Shown here one piece after another: positions 17,300-25,833 of a DNA stretch of 64,000 nucleotides. Position 1 is the stretch's first letter. Every line of letters begins with the position of its first letter. The stretch is from Rhodocyclaceae bacterium. GTDB taxonomy: Bacteria > Pseudomonadota > Gammaproteobacteria > Burkholderiales > CAIKXV01. The notes under the pieces are model-generated. The model was not told where the DNA came from. It saw nothing but the letters and a program-made list of their open reading frames with translations, and did not search any database. The stretch spans positions 1 through 64,000 of the forward strand of contig JADCHX010000008.1 of NCBI GenBank assembly GCA_020248265.1, in the 5' to 3' direction. Made by a program: the position numbers and the translations under genes.

Positions 17300-17324
17300 C
17301 CGGCTTTTGCCGAAAGACCCCGGG

Positions 17325-17825
17325 ATGAAGGTTTCTCCGCTGGTCGGCGTCGTGATGGGCAGCGACAGCGACTGGGACGTGATGCAGCATGCAGTGGCGG
17401 TGCTGGCCGAGTTCGGCGTGCCGCACGAGGCGAAGGTCGTGTCCGCGCACCGCACGCCGGACGCCATGTTCGACTATGCGGCGAGCGCCCGCGGCCGCGG
17501 CCTCGCCTGCATCATCGCCGGTGCCGGTGGCGCCGCGCACCTGCCCGGCATGCTGGCGGCAAAGACCACGGTGCCGGTGCTCGGCGTGCCGGTGCCGTCG
17601 CGCCATCTGCAGGGCCAGGATTCGCTGCTGTCGATCGTGCAGATGCCGCGGGGGATCCCGGTGGCGACCTTCGCGATCGGCGAAGCCGGCGCGGTGAACG
17701 CGGGGCTGTTCGCGGTCTCTCTCCTGGCAGGCAACGATGCCGCCCTGTGCACGAAGCTCGACGCCTACCGCGATGCGCTCAGGCGCAAGGTCGAGGCGAT
17801 GACGCTGCCGCCGGCGCAGCAATGA
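17325..17825 (+). CDS. purE: 5-(carboxyamino)imidazole ribonucleotide mutase
   Basis: PurE (166 residues) converts N5-carboxyaminoimidazole ribonucleotide to CAIR in purine synthesis. The N-terminus VGVVMGSDSDWDVMQHA is the class I PurE signature, followed by HEAKVVSAHRTPD with the catalytic His, the GAGGAAHLPGM loop and GVPVPSRHLQGQDSLLSIVQMP. Length is standard. It is the first gene of a plus-strand run; its stop overlaps the purK start in ATGA. This coupling with purK is the normal bacterial arrangement and supports class I (with PurK) chemistry. Confidence 0.96.
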   Translation: MKVSPLVGVVMGSDSDWDVMQHAVAVLAEFGVPHEAKVVSAHRTPDAMFDYAASARGRGLACIIAGAGGAAHLPGMLAAKTTVPVLGVPVPSRHLQGQDSLLSIVQMPRGIPVATFAIGEAGAVNAGLFAVSLLAGNDAALCTKLDAYRDALRRKVEAMTLPPAQQ

Positions 17826-18997
17826 TCAACCCGGGTGCGTCGCTCGGCCTGCTCGGCGGCGGGCAACTCGGGCGCATGTTCGCGATGGCCGCGCAGTCGA
17901 TGGGCTACCGGGTGACCGTGCTCGATCCCGGCGCGGACAGCCCGGCCGGCACCGTCGCCGACCGCCACCTGCAGGGCGATTATCTCGACGATGCACGACT
18001 GCGCGAACTGGCAGCCACCTGCGCGGGTGCGACGACCGAATTCGAGAACGTGCCGTCCGACAGCCTGCGCTTTCTCGCGCAGCATTGCGTGGTGAGCCCT
18101 GCGGCCGAGAGCGTCGCGGTCACGCAGGACCGGATCGCCGAGAAGTCGTTCCTGCGCGACAACGGTTTCCCGGTCGCGCCGTTCCGGGTCGTGCGCTCCC
18201 TTGCCGACCTCGATGGCAGCGAGGCCGCCGCGCTGGTGCCCGGTGTGCTGAAGGTCAGCCGCTTCGGCTACGACGGCAAGGGTCAGGCGCGGGTGCGCAG
18301 CCTGGACGAGGCGCGCGCCGCATGGACGGCGCTTGGCGGCGAAGCCTGCGTGCTCGAGCGCTGGCTGCCACTTGCGCGCGAACTGTCGGTGGTCGTCGCC
18401 CGCGGCTTCGATGGCGAAGTGCGTACCTTTCCGGTGGCGGAAAACCACCACCAGCGCGGCATCCTCGACGTGAGCATCGTGCCGGCGCGGGTATCCGACG
18501 CGCTCGCCGCCCAGGCGCGCGAGAACGCGGTCGCGCTCGCCGCGAAGCTCGACTACCGGGGCGTGCTCTGCGTCGAGTTCTTCGTGCTCGACGATCGCCG
18601 TCTGCTGGTGAACGAGATCGCGCCGCGTCCGCACAACAGCGGCCACTACACGATCGACGCCTGCGTCACCTCGCAGTTCGAACAGCAGGTACGCGTGCTG
18701 GCCGGCGTGCCGCTCGGCGACACCTCGCTGCATTCGCCGGTGGTGATGGTGAACATCCTCGGCGAGGCCTGGCTGCATGCCGGTGGCGAACCCGACTGGT
18801 CGGCGGTGCTCGCGCATCCGCGCGCCAAGCTGCACCTGTATGGCAAGCGGGAAGCACGCGCCGGTCGGAAGATGGGACACTACACCGTTCTTGCCGACTC
18901 GCTCGACGAGGCGCTCGCGCAGGCGCTGCGCATCCGCGAGCGGCTCAAGCCGCTGGCGCAGCCGGCGCAACCGATCCCGTCGGACACCCTGGCCTGA
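17822..18997 (+). CDS. purK: 5-(carboxyamino)imidazole ribonucleotide synthase
   Basis: PurK (391 residues) is the ATP-grasp enzyme that makes N5-CAIR from AIR, ATP and bicarbonate. The N-terminus LGLLGGGQLGRMFAMAAQSM is the family signature. VTQDRIAEKSFLRDNGFPVA starts the ATP-grasp domain, and VNEIAPRPHNSGHYTIDAC with FEQQVRVLAG closes the active site. The ATG at 17822 lies in an ATGA overlap with purE. The C-terminal domain (HLYGKREARAGRKMGHYTVL) is complete. It is followed 65 bases later by purC, so three purine genes form one transcription unit. Confidence 0.96.
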   Translation: MINPGASLGLLGGGQLGRMFAMAAQSMGYRVTVLDPGADSPAGTVADRHLQGDYLDDARLRELAATCAGATTEFENVPSDSLRFLAQHCVVSPAAESVAVTQDRIAEKSFLRDNGFPVAPFRVVRSLADLDGSEAAALVPGVLKVSRFGYDGKGQARVRSLDEARAAWTALGGEACVLERWLPLARELSVVVARGFDGEVRTFPVAENHHQRGILDVSIVPARVSDALAAQARENAVALAAKLDYRGVLCVEFFVLDDRRLLVNEIAPRPHNSGHYTIDACVTSQFEQQVRVLAGVPLGDTSLHSPVVMVNILGEAWLHAGGEPDWSAVLAHPRAKLHLYGKREARAGRKMGHYTVLADSLDEALAQALRIRERLKPLAQPAQPIPSDTLA

Positions 18998-19062
18998 CCG
19001 CCTGACCGCCCGGCCATCGGCCTGGCACCCCCCGGACCCCGAGCCTTGAAGGCCTGATACCG

Positions 19063-19944
19063 ATGAGCAAACCGCTGGCCGAATCCTCGCTGAAGAGCCT
19101 CGAATTCCTGCACCGGGGCAAGGTGCGCGACCTCTATGCGATCGACGCGAACCGGCTGCTGGTGGTACAGACCGATCGCCTGTCCGCGTTCGACGTGATC
19201 CTGCCCGACCCGATCCCGGACAAGGGGCAGGTGCTCACCGAGTTGTCGACGTTCTGGTTCCATCGGCTTGCCCCGGTGATCCGCAACCACCTGCTCCCCG
19301 ACGATCCGCTGTCGGTCGTCGCGCCGTCCGAGCGCGACCAGGTCGCCGGCCGCGCGATGGTGGTGCGCCGGCTCACGCCGCTGCTGGTCGAAGCGGTGGT
19401 GCGTGGCTATGTCGCCGGGTCCGGCTGGAAGGACTACCAGGAGACCGGCTCGATCTGTGGCGTGAAGCTTCCGGCCGGGCTGGCCCAGGCCGAGAAGCTG
19501 CCCGAGCCGATCTTCACGCCCGCCAGCAAGGCGCCCAAGGGCGAGCATGACGAGAACATCACCTTCGACGAAGTCGAGCGCACGATCGGCGCGTCGATGG
19601 CGGCAAAGGTGCGCGAGGTCTCGCTGGCGCTGTACCGCGAGGCCGCGGCCCATGCGCTGGCCCGCGGCATCATCATCGCCGATACCAAGTTCGAGTTCGG
19701 TACCGATGCCGATGGCGGACTGTGGCTGATCGACGAGGCGTTGACGCCGGACTCGTCGCGGTTCTGGCCGGTGGCCGAGTACCGTACCGGCATCAGCCCG
19801 CCTGCGTTCGACAAGCAGTTCGTGCGCGACTGGCTCGAGAGCGTGAACTGGGACAAGCGCCCGCCTGCGCCGAAGCTGCCGCCCGAAATCCTGGCGAAGA
19901 CGGCCGAGAAGTATCGCGAGGCGCTGCGCCTGCTCGCAGGCTAG
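19063..19944 (+). CDS. purC: phosphoribosylaminoimidazole-succinocarboxamide synthase (SAICAR synthase)
   Basis: PurC (293 residues) joins CAIR and aspartate with ATP to give SAICAR, the step after PurEK. The N-terminus [20 protein letters not shown] is the SAICAR synthase signature, and [38 protein letters not shown] and [20 protein letters not shown] follow in the normal order. Length fits the 290-300-residue beta/gammaproteobacterial group. The stop codon directly abuts the ATG of the Sua5-type gene, so that gene is probably cotranscribed with purine synthesis. Confidence 0.96.
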   Translation: MSKPLAESSLKSLEFLHRGKVRDLYAIDANRLLVVQTDRLSAFDVILPDPIPDKGQVLTELSTFWFHRLAPVIRNHLLPDDPLSVVAPSERDQVAGRAMVVRRLTPLLVEAVVRGYVAGSGWKDYQETGSICGVKLPAGLAQAEKLPEPIFTPASKAPKGEHDENITFDEVERTIGASMAAKVREVSLALYREAAAHALARGIIIADTKFEFGTDADGGLWLIDEALTPDSSRFWPVAEYRTGISPPAFDKQFVRDWLESVNWDKRPPAPKLPPEILAKTAEKYREALRLLAG

Positions 19945-20988
19945 ATGATCGTCCCGGCCACGACCGAGGCGCTCGAAAAGGCCGCCCTTGCGCTGGCAGC
20001 AGGCGAGGTGGTTGCGTTCCCCACCGAGACGGTCTACGGCCTCGGCGCGGACGCGGCCGATTCGCAGGCCGTCGCCCGCGTGTTCGCGCTGAAGCAGCGA
20101 CCTGCAGACCACCCGCTGATCGTGCACCTCGCCTCGGCCGACGCGGCCGAGGCCTGGGCCGCCGAGATGCCGCCCCTCGCGCGGCGCCTCGCCGAACGCT
20201 TCTGGCCCGGGCCGCTGACGCTGATCCTGCGCCGTGCGCCGCATGTGAACACGGTCGTGACCGGTGGCCAGGACACCATCGGCCTGCGCGTGCCTTCGCA
20301 TCCGGTCGCGCTCGCGCTGCTGCAGGCGTTCGCGCGGGTGGGCAGCGGTGCCATCGCCGCGCCGTCGGCCAATCGCTTCGGCCGGCTGAGCGCAACCCGG
20401 GCAGCGCATGTAGTCGACGAGTTCGGCGACGCATTGCACACGGTGATCGACGGTGGCGACAGCGACGTCGGCATCGAATCGACGATCGTCGACGTGTCCG
20501 GCGGGCGCGCGGTCCTGCTGCGCCCGGGCGCGATCGGCATCGATGCGTTGACCGATGCACTGGGCGAGCCGCCGGCCGCACCCGATGCAAGGTCGCCGCG
20601 CGCGTCGGGCACGCTTGCCTCGCACTACGCGCCGCAGGCGCAGGTGATGCTGGTGGAACCCGACCTGGTCGCCGAGGTCGCGCGCTTCCTCCGCAGCGAC
20701 GGCAAGTCGGTGGCGGTGCTCGCGCGCACCGCGGGGGAACCCTTGTTCGATGCCGCGCCCGGCGCGCCGCGCTGGCACCGGGCGCCGGTCGATGCGGTGG
20801 CCTATGCGCACGACCTCTACGCCGTGCTGCGAGCACTCGATGCACCCGGTACCGACGTGATCGTGGTCGAACAGCCGCCGCTCGACGTCCAGTGGAGCGC
20901 GGTGCACGACCGGCTGCTGCGCGCCGCCGCCGACCGCCCCGACGGCGCATACGCCGCGTCCGTCCCCGCCCCCGGCCGCCGACGATGA
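19945..20988 (+). CDS. L-threonylcarbamoyladenylate synthase, Sua5 type
   Basis: A 347-residue Sua5-family enzyme that makes threonylcarbamoyl-AMP from threonine, bicarbonate and ATP for tRNA t6A modification. The YrdC domain fills residues 1-200: FPTETVYGLGADAADSQAVA, ALKQRPADHPLIVH and RVPSHPVALALLQAF, with IAAPSANRFGRLSATRA. The extra C-terminal Sua5 domain, joined by SPRASGTLASHYAPQAQV, distinguishes it from short TsaC. The ATG follows the purC stop without a gap, and the stop overlaps the next gene's ATG. The final 15 residues are low-complexity and end at PGRRR. Confidence 0.93.
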   Translation: MIVPATTEALEKAALALAAGEVVAFPTETVYGLGADAADSQAVARVFALKQRPADHPLIVHLASADAAEAWAAEMPPLARRLAERFWPGPLTLILRRAPHVNTVVTGGQDTIGLRVPSHPVALALLQAFARVGSGAIAAPSANRFGRLSATRAAHVVDEFGDALHTVIDGGDSDVGIESTIVDVSGGRAVLLRPGAIGIDALTDALGEPPAAPDARSPRASGTLASHYAPQAQVMLVEPDLVAEVARFLRSDGKSVAVLARTAGEPLFDAAPGAPRWHRAPVDAVAYAHDLYAVLRALDAPGTDVIVVEQPPLDVQWSAVHDRLLRAAADRPDGAYAASVPAPGRRR

Positions 20989-21785
20989 TCTGGATCGCCG
21001 CCTACCTGCTCTCCGGCGCACTGGTCGGGCTGCTCGCCGGCCTGCTCGGCCTCGGTGGCGGCATGACGCTGGTCCCGATCCTGTCGGCGCTGTTCTCGGC
21101 GCAGTCGCTGGCGCCCGGCTATATCGTGCACCTCGCCCTGGGCACCGGGATGGCCTCGATGGTGTTCACTTCATTTGCCAGCGTGCGTGAACATCACCGG
21201 CTGGGCTCGGTCGACTGGTCGGTGGCCAGGCGCATGGTGCCCGGGATACTGCTCGGTTCCTTCGCGGCCAGCGCCGCGAGTGGCTGGTTCAGCCAGCGCA
21301 CGCTGGCCATCTCGTATGGCGTGATCGCCGTGGTCGGTGCCGCCCAGCTGCTGCGCAGTTCTCGGCCGCAGGCTGCCCGCGCGCTGCCGGGTATCGCCTG
21401 GCTCACCTTCTGGATGTTCGGCATCGGCATCGTCTGCGGACTGATGTCGGCGGGCGGCGCCTTCCTGACCGTGCCCTTCATGGTCTATTGCGGCGTGGCC
21501 GTGCGCGCCGCGATCGGCACTGGCGCGGCGATCGGTTGGCCGGTCGCGGTGTTCGGGACGATCGGTTACGTGATCAGCGGATGGCCGGTCCAGGGATTGC
21601 CCGCAGGCTCGCTGGGGTTCGTCTACCTGCCCGCGCTGGCGGCGCTGGTGGCGGCGAGCATGGTCTTCGCCCCGATCGGTGCGCGCCTCATGCACCGACT
21701 GCCGGTGGTAGTGCTGCGCCGGATGTTCGCGGTCCTGCTGACCGGGCTGGCCCTGAAGATGATGTTCAGCTACGGCTTCGATTGA
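20985..21785 (+). CDS. TauE/SafE family sulfite exporter-like permease
   Basis: A 266-residue polytopic inner-membrane protein of the TauE/SafE family. It has the two characteristic repeats, each with a glycine-rich loop: LAGLLGLGGGMTLVPILSAL near residue 20 and GLMSAGGAFLTVPFMVYCGV near residue 150, and about eight hydrophobic helices. Members export sulfite, sulfoacetate or other small organic anions. The ATG lies in an ATGA overlap with the Sua5-type gene, so it is part of the purEKC-led run. Substrate unknown. It ends 14 bases before the stop of a convergent gene. Confidence 0.88.
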   Translation: MIWIAAYLLSGALVGLLAGLLGLGGGMTLVPILSALFSAQSLAPGYIVHLALGTGMASMVFTSFASVREHHRLGSVDWSVARRMVPGILLGSFAASAASGWFSQRTLAISYGVIAVVGAAQLLRSSRPQAARALPGIAWLTFWMFGIGIVCGLMSAGGAFLTVPFMVYCGVAVRAAIGTGAAIGWPVAVFGTIGYVISGWPVQGLPAGSLGFVYLPALAALVAASMVFAPIGARLMHRLPVVVLRRMFAVLLTGLALKMMFSYGFD

Positions 21786-21801
21786 CGCGTCGCGCTTTCG
21801 C

Positions 21802-22098
21802 TCACGGCCGGCTGCTCCACCGTACGCGCAGGTCGATCAGGTGCGCGACCAGCGCGACCATCAGGAACAGCGCGATCGGCCCGGTCTGGGACGGATCGGC
21901 CAGCGCGAAGCGCAGCGCGAGGAACAGACCGGCACCGGCGCCGACTGCGGTGAACACCTGCGCGGCTGGGAGGCCGCGCCCGGTGCAGGAACGGTAAGCG
22001 AGGAGGACTGCAACCTCGAGCACCATCGCCCCGAGGATCCAGTCGATCGCGCCGCCGCTGGTGATCCAGTGGTCGAGCCAGCCGATGCCGGTATTCAG
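21802..22098 (-). CDS. small three-helix membrane protein downstream of bchP
   Basis: A 98-residue hydrophobic protein with three predicted helices: IDWILGAMVLEVAVLLAY, AGLFLALRFAL and IALFLMVALVAHLIDL, ending RVRWSSRP. The frame has no ATG, GTG or TTG before the first helix except ATG at 22026, which would cut that helix. The codon that would give a complete protein is CTG at 22098, whose CTGA overlaps the bchP stop exactly as ATGA overlaps do elsewhere in this window. It is the last gene of the leftward bchG-bchP operon. I recognise it only as a conserved-looking membrane protein of unknown function, perhaps related to pigment or assembly functions. Confidence 0.6.
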   Translation of the reverse strand: MNTGIGWLDHWITSGGAIDWILGAMVLEVAVLLAYRSCTGRGLPAAQVFTAVGAGAGLFLALRFALADPSQTGPIALFLMVALVAHLIDLRVRWSSRP

Positions 22099-23372
22099 GC
22101 GCGCACCAGCCCCAGCAGATGCGCCAGGTCCTTGAAGAAGATGCGCACATGGGCCATCGGCTTCTTGCGCGTGAGCTTCTTGTTCATGTACGACTCCCAG
22201 GTCAGCTTCTGCACGTCCTTGTCGCGGCAGATCGACACGAAGCGCTCGCGCCGACGATCGGAGCTGTACCAGAACTTCTGCATGATGCCGAGCACCCAGA
22301 ACACCTTGCCGTGGGCCTTCATGAAGCGCCTGCGTGCACCAGCCAGTTCGGATGCGCGGCCGGTCTCGAGAAAGGCCTGCACGGCATCGGCGGCGAAGCG
22401 GCCGCCGACCATCGCGTAGTAGATGCCTTCGCCGGACGCGGGCGCGACCACGCCGGCCGCATCGCCGGCAAGCACCACGTCGCGCTGGTTGTCCCAGCGT
22501 TTCATCGGCTTCATCGGGATCGGTGCGCCCTCGCGGCGCACGACCATCGCGCCGCCGAGGCCTGCCGCGTCGCGCAGCGCGCTGGTCGCGTTGCGCAGGG
22601 AGAAGCCGCGCAGGGCAGTGCCGGTGCCGACGCTGGTGGTCTCGCCATGCGGGAACACCCAGCCGTAGAAGTCAGGGGACAGCTTGCCCTGGTAGTAGAC
22701 GTCGCAGCGCGCGGGGTCGAACTTTGGCGCCGCCGCCGCATCCGCCCCGACCGGCGAACGGACGATCTCGTGGTACGCATAGACGTACGGTGCCGGTGCC
22801 ACGTCCGGCAGTGCGGTGCGCGCAACCACCGACTGTGCACCGTCGGCGCCGATGACGGCGCGTGCGCGCACTGCGTGCGTCGGCGAGGACTTGTCATCGC
22901 CCTTTGTACGGAAGTGCACGACCGCGACGCCATCGGTGCCACGATCGATGCGGTCGAAGGTACCGGTCACACGCTCTGCACCACAGGCGCGGGCACGCTC
23001 GCGCAGCCATTCATCGAAGACATCCCGGTCGACCATGCCGACGAAACCATCCTCGATCGGCATGTCGACTTCCTGGTTGCTCGGCGACACCATTCGCGCC
23101 GAGGTGACGTGGGCGACCAGCAGCGAGTCGGGGATCTCGAACTCGCGGATCAGCGCCGGGGGGATTGCGCCGCCGCACGGCTTGATGCGGCCGGCGCGGT
23201 CGATCAGCAGCACCGAACGGCCCTTGCGCGCGAGGTCGGCCGCCGCGGTGGCGCCCGAGGGCCCGCCACCGACCACGACTACATCGTAATTCGCCTGCTG
23301 CGGTGCCACCGCCCAGGCCGTTGCAGACGCGACGCGCGCTGCCCTGGATGCCGTCTCGTGCGAGCCAATCAT
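22095..23372 (-). CDS. bchP: geranylgeranyl diphosphate/bacteriochlorophyll reductase
   Basis: BchP (425 residues) reduces the geranylgeranyl side chain of bacteriochlorophyll to phytyl in three NADPH-dependent steps. The FAD-binding motif VVVVGGGPSGATAAADLARK (residues about 31-50), the downstream CGGAIPPALI, and the second FAD motif DVVLAGDAAGVVAPASGEGI are all present, with family length. A GAGGGGAG ribosome binding site precedes the ATG at 23372. It lies after bchG and the PucC-family carrier gene in the usual order bchG-carrier-bchP, and overlaps the small membrane protein gene downstream. Confidence 0.95.
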   Translation of the reverse strand: MIGSHETASRAARVASATAWAVAPQQANYDVVVVGGGPSGATAAADLARKGRSVLLIDRAGRIKPCGGAIPPALIREFEIPDSLLVAHVTSARMVSPSNQEVDMPIEDGFVGMVDRDVFDEWLRERARACGAERVTGTFDRIDRGTDGVAVVHFRTKGDDKSSPTHAVRARAVIGADGAQSVVARTALPDVAPAPYVYAYHEIVRSPVGADAAAAPKFDPARCDVYYQGKLSPDFYGWVFPHGETTSVGTGTALRGFSLRNATSALRDAAGLGGAMVVRREGAPIPMKPMKRWDNQRDVVLAGDAAGVVAPASGEGIYYAMVGGRFAADAVQAFLETGRASELAGARRRFMKAHGKVFWVLGIMQKFWYSSDRRRERFVSICRDKDVQKLTWESYMNKKLTRKKPMAHVRIFFKDLAHLLGLVRA

Positions 23373-23433
23373 CTTGAAACTCCCCTCGGGATCGTCAGTC
23401 GATCGTTGAGAAAACAGCTGGCGGACGCACGGT

Positions 23434-24837
23434 TCATCGACCGTTCAGTCCGGGTTTCAATGCGTGCGCAAGCCCGCCCTCGAACCCCTGGGCCTGCTGC
23501 GCAGGTACTGCAGTCGAAGCGGCGCTGGCCGTCATGCCGATACGTGCCGCGAGAATGGCGGCCAAGATGAACAGCACGGCCTCGATCGCGAACACCGTCG
23601 TGTAGCCGGTGACCACCGATCCGGTCGCGGCCCGGATCAGGTCGCAGAGCATGGCCCCGACGAAGCCACCTGCCCCGAACGCGATCGCCTGCGAGGCGCC
23701 CCACAGTCCCATGCGGATACCTTCGCGCGACGGTGGACCCTCCCCGGCCAGCGCCATCATCGAGCCGATCGCGGCCACCGCGAAGGCGCCGTTGCTGGCG
23801 CCGAGGAAGAACACCGTCGGCTTCAGCGGCCAGTCGCCGCCGACATGGCCCGCGACCACCAGCAGCGCGAGGGCGAGTGCCGAGCTGATGCAGCCGCCGA
23901 CCGTCCAGGCCGCGAGCGAACCGAAGCGGCGGCCGCGCTTGCCGAGCGTGGTGGCGACCGCCACCAGCATCATGCCGAGCAGTACGCCGCCGTTCTGGAC
24001 GCCGGCAAGCCTGGTCGACTCGCCCACCGTGTAGCCGAACACCAGGCCGGCGAACGGCTCGAGGATCAGGTCCTGCGCGCTGAAGGCGAGCATCGAGATG
24101 AACACGAACACCGTGAAGCGGCGCGCCCGGGTGTCGGCCCACACTTCGGCCAGCGCTGCCCGGAAAGCCTGCGGCGTCTGCGCGCTGCCCGGCGCCGCTG
24201 CCGCGTTGCCCGACACGATCGCGCCGGGGCGGGCCTCTATGCCGTGTACCGCTGCGAGCGTCAGCAGGAAGGCGATCGCCGCCACGCAACTGGTGATCGT
24301 CACCAGCCGCATCGGCGTGAACGGATCGAGGAAGTGGCCGACGGTGGCGGCGGTGATGATGAAGCCGACGATCATCATCATCCAGACGATGGTGGCCGCG
24401 GCACCGCGCCGCTCCGGCGCCACCTGCTTGGCCAGCAGCGTCAGCAGCGAGGTGCCGGCCGCGCCGACGCCGATGCCGATCATCAGGAAGGACACCACCG
24501 CGAGCGCGACACCCATGCCCTGATGGGTGGCCATCAGTGCGGTGGCGATCGATGCGCTGATGCCGCCCAGCGCGAGCAGGGCCATGCCGCCGATGATCCA
24601 CGGCGTGCGCTGGCCGCCTACGTCGGACCCATAGCCCAGGCGCGGACGCAGCAGCTGCACGGCATAGTGCATCGCGACCAGCGCCCCGGGCAGCATCGCC
24701 GGCAGCGCGAGTTCGACCACCATCACCCGGTTCATCGTCGACGTGGTGAGCACGACGATCGCACCCAATGCGGTCTGTACCAGTCCGAGCCGGGCGATGC
24801 CCAGCCAGCCGAGTCCGTTGCCTGCGGTCGCGTTCAT
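23434..24837 (-). CDS. PucC-family (BCH2) MFS protein of the bchG-bchP operon
   Basis: A 467-residue, twelve-helix protein of the bacteriochlorophyll delivery/light-harvesting assembly branch of the major facilitator superfamily (PucC, LhaA, ORF428/BCH2). The N-terminus has TTSTMNRVMVVELALPAMLP and the family motif LRPRLGYGSDVGGQRTPWII, the counterpart of the intracellular MFS loop. Its place between bchG and bchP is that of ORF428 in other purple bacteria, so I assign it by synteny to BCH2 and not PucC proper. Its role is thought to be the transport or placing of pigment into membranes. Its ATG overlaps the bchG stop (ATGA). Confidence 0.9.
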   Translation of the reverse strand: MNATAGNGLGWLGIARLGLVQTALGAIVVLTTSTMNRVMVVELALPAMLPGALVAMHYAVQLLRPRLGYGSDVGGQRTPWIIGGMALLALGGISASIATALMATHQGMGVALAVVSFLMIGIGVGAAGTSLLTLLAKQVAPERRGAAATIVWMMMIVGFIITAATVGHFLDPFTPMRLVTITSCVAAIAFLLTLAAVHGIEARPGAIVSGNAAAAPGSAQTPQAFRAALAEVWADTRARRFTVFVFISMLAFSAQDLILEPFAGLVFGYTVGESTRLAGVQNGGVLLGMMLVAVATTLGKRGRRFGSLAAWTVGGCISSALALALLVVAGHVGGDWPLKPTVFFLGASNGAFAVAAIGSMMALAGEGPPSREGIRMGLWGASQAIAFGAGGFVGAMLCDLIRAATGSVVTGYTTVFAIEAVLFILAAILAARIGMTASAASTAVPAQQAQGFEGGLAHALKPGLNGR

Positions 24838-25724
24838 ACGGGATCAGGCAGCCCGTGGCGCAGCGCGAAGGCGCTGACCAGCATGCCCAGGACGTAGAGG
24901 CTGACCCCGGTCGCGTTGTACCAGGGTGCCAGTTTGCGTGGATCCTTCAGCAGGCGGACCATCAGCGCGAGTTGCACCGCCAGGAAGATCGAGACGATCA
25001 CCGCGTGATGCGTCTGGCCCCAGCCGGAGAACAGCAGCGCGACGACGATGAACTGCGGCAGCGCCATCACGACGCAGGCGAGGCGCGCCGCGCGTTCCGG
25101 CCCCAGGCGCACCGGCAGCGAGCCGAGCTTCATCTGACGGTCGCCCTCGACCGATTTGAAGTCGTTCAGGGTCATGATGCCGTGCGCGCCGAAGCTGTAG
25201 AGTGCGGCCAGCACGAAGATCCGCAGGTCGGGCGTGGCGCCGGCCAGCATCACGGCAGCCCCGGTGATCCACGGCAGGCCTTCGTAGCTCAGTGCAACCG
25301 CGCTGTTGCCCCACCAGCCATTCTGCTTCAGCCGGAACGGCGGTGCGCTGTACATCCATGCCAGGACCAGCCCGATCGAGGCGGCTGCGAGCACCAGCGG
25401 GCCGAGCCACCAGGCGAGCAGGAGCGACAGCAGGGTCCAGACGATCGCGATGTACAGGCCCCACTGGCCGGGGATGCGGCCGGACGGAATCGGGCGGTTC
25501 GGCTCGTTGATCGCGTCGACATGGCGGTCGAACCAGTCGTTCACCGCCTGGCTCGTCGCGCAGACCAGCGGACCGGCCAGGAGGATGCCTGCGGCGACCG
25601 TGAGCCATTTGCCGGATGCAGGCATTCCCGACGATACGGCGCCACAACCGAACGCCCACATCGGGGGGAACCAGGTGATCGGCTTGAGCAGTTCCAGGAC
25701 CGCTCTGGGCGCAGGCGCATTCAT
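24834..25724 (-). CDS. bchG: bacteriochlorophyll synthase (chlorophyll synthase ChlG/BchG)
   Basis: BchG (296 residues) attaches the isoprenoid tail to bacteriochlorophyllide a. It is a UbiA-type prenyltransferase with eight or nine helices; the first Asp-rich motif is NDWFDRHVDAINEPNRPIP (about residues 65-83), and the second is the HGIMTLNDFKSVEGDRQMKL region (about 185-205). I start it at ATG 25724 (MNAPAPRAVLEL), twelve codons inside the longest frame, because the homology begins there and the upstream DNA holds a regulatory dyad. It is the first gene of the leftward bchG-carrier-bchP operon and is next to ppsR. Confidence 0.95.
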   Translation of the reverse strand: MNAPAPRAVLELLKPITWFPPMWAFGCGAVSSGMPASGKWLTVAAGILLAGPLVCATSQAVNDWFDRHVDAINEPNRPIPSGRIPGQWGLYIAIVWTLLSLLLAWWLGPLVLAAASIGLVLAWMYSAPPFRLKQNGWWGNSAVALSYEGLPWITGAAVMLAGATPDLRIFVLAALYSFGAHGIMTLNDFKSVEGDRQMKLGSLPVRLGPERAARLACVVMALPQFIVVALLFSGWGQTHHAVIVSIFLAVQLALMVRLLKDPRKLAPWYNATGVSLYVLGMLVSAFALRHGLPDPV

Positions 25725-25766
25725 CGCCAGCACACTACAAGTGGCGGCGCGAGTAGTCAACTTTAA

Positions 25767-25785
25767 TTTACAGCTCTACTGTAAA
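25767..25785. promoter_or_regulatory. perfect 7-base dyad in the bchG leader
   Basis: TTTACAG-CTCTA-CTGTAAA is a perfect inverted repeat of two 7-base arms around five bases, 43 bases before the bchG ATG in the 109-base gap between ppsR and bchG. An overlapping TGT-N11-ACA (25780-25796) resembles the PpsR box TGT-N12-ACA but is one base short. Part of the dyad reads TAAATT on the minus strand (25770-25765), a possible -10. An operator for bchG is the likeliest role; which protein binds it is unknown. Confidence 0.45.
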
Positions 25786-25833
25786 CCTGATCGACAACCT
25801 CGGGAAATGTCGGGATTCCGCCATTCCCGAAAC

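Noticed and set aside
18880-21021. 713-codon minus-strand frame opposite purC and the Sua5-type gene
   Set aside because: Shadow of two enzymes with clear signatures; low-information composition.
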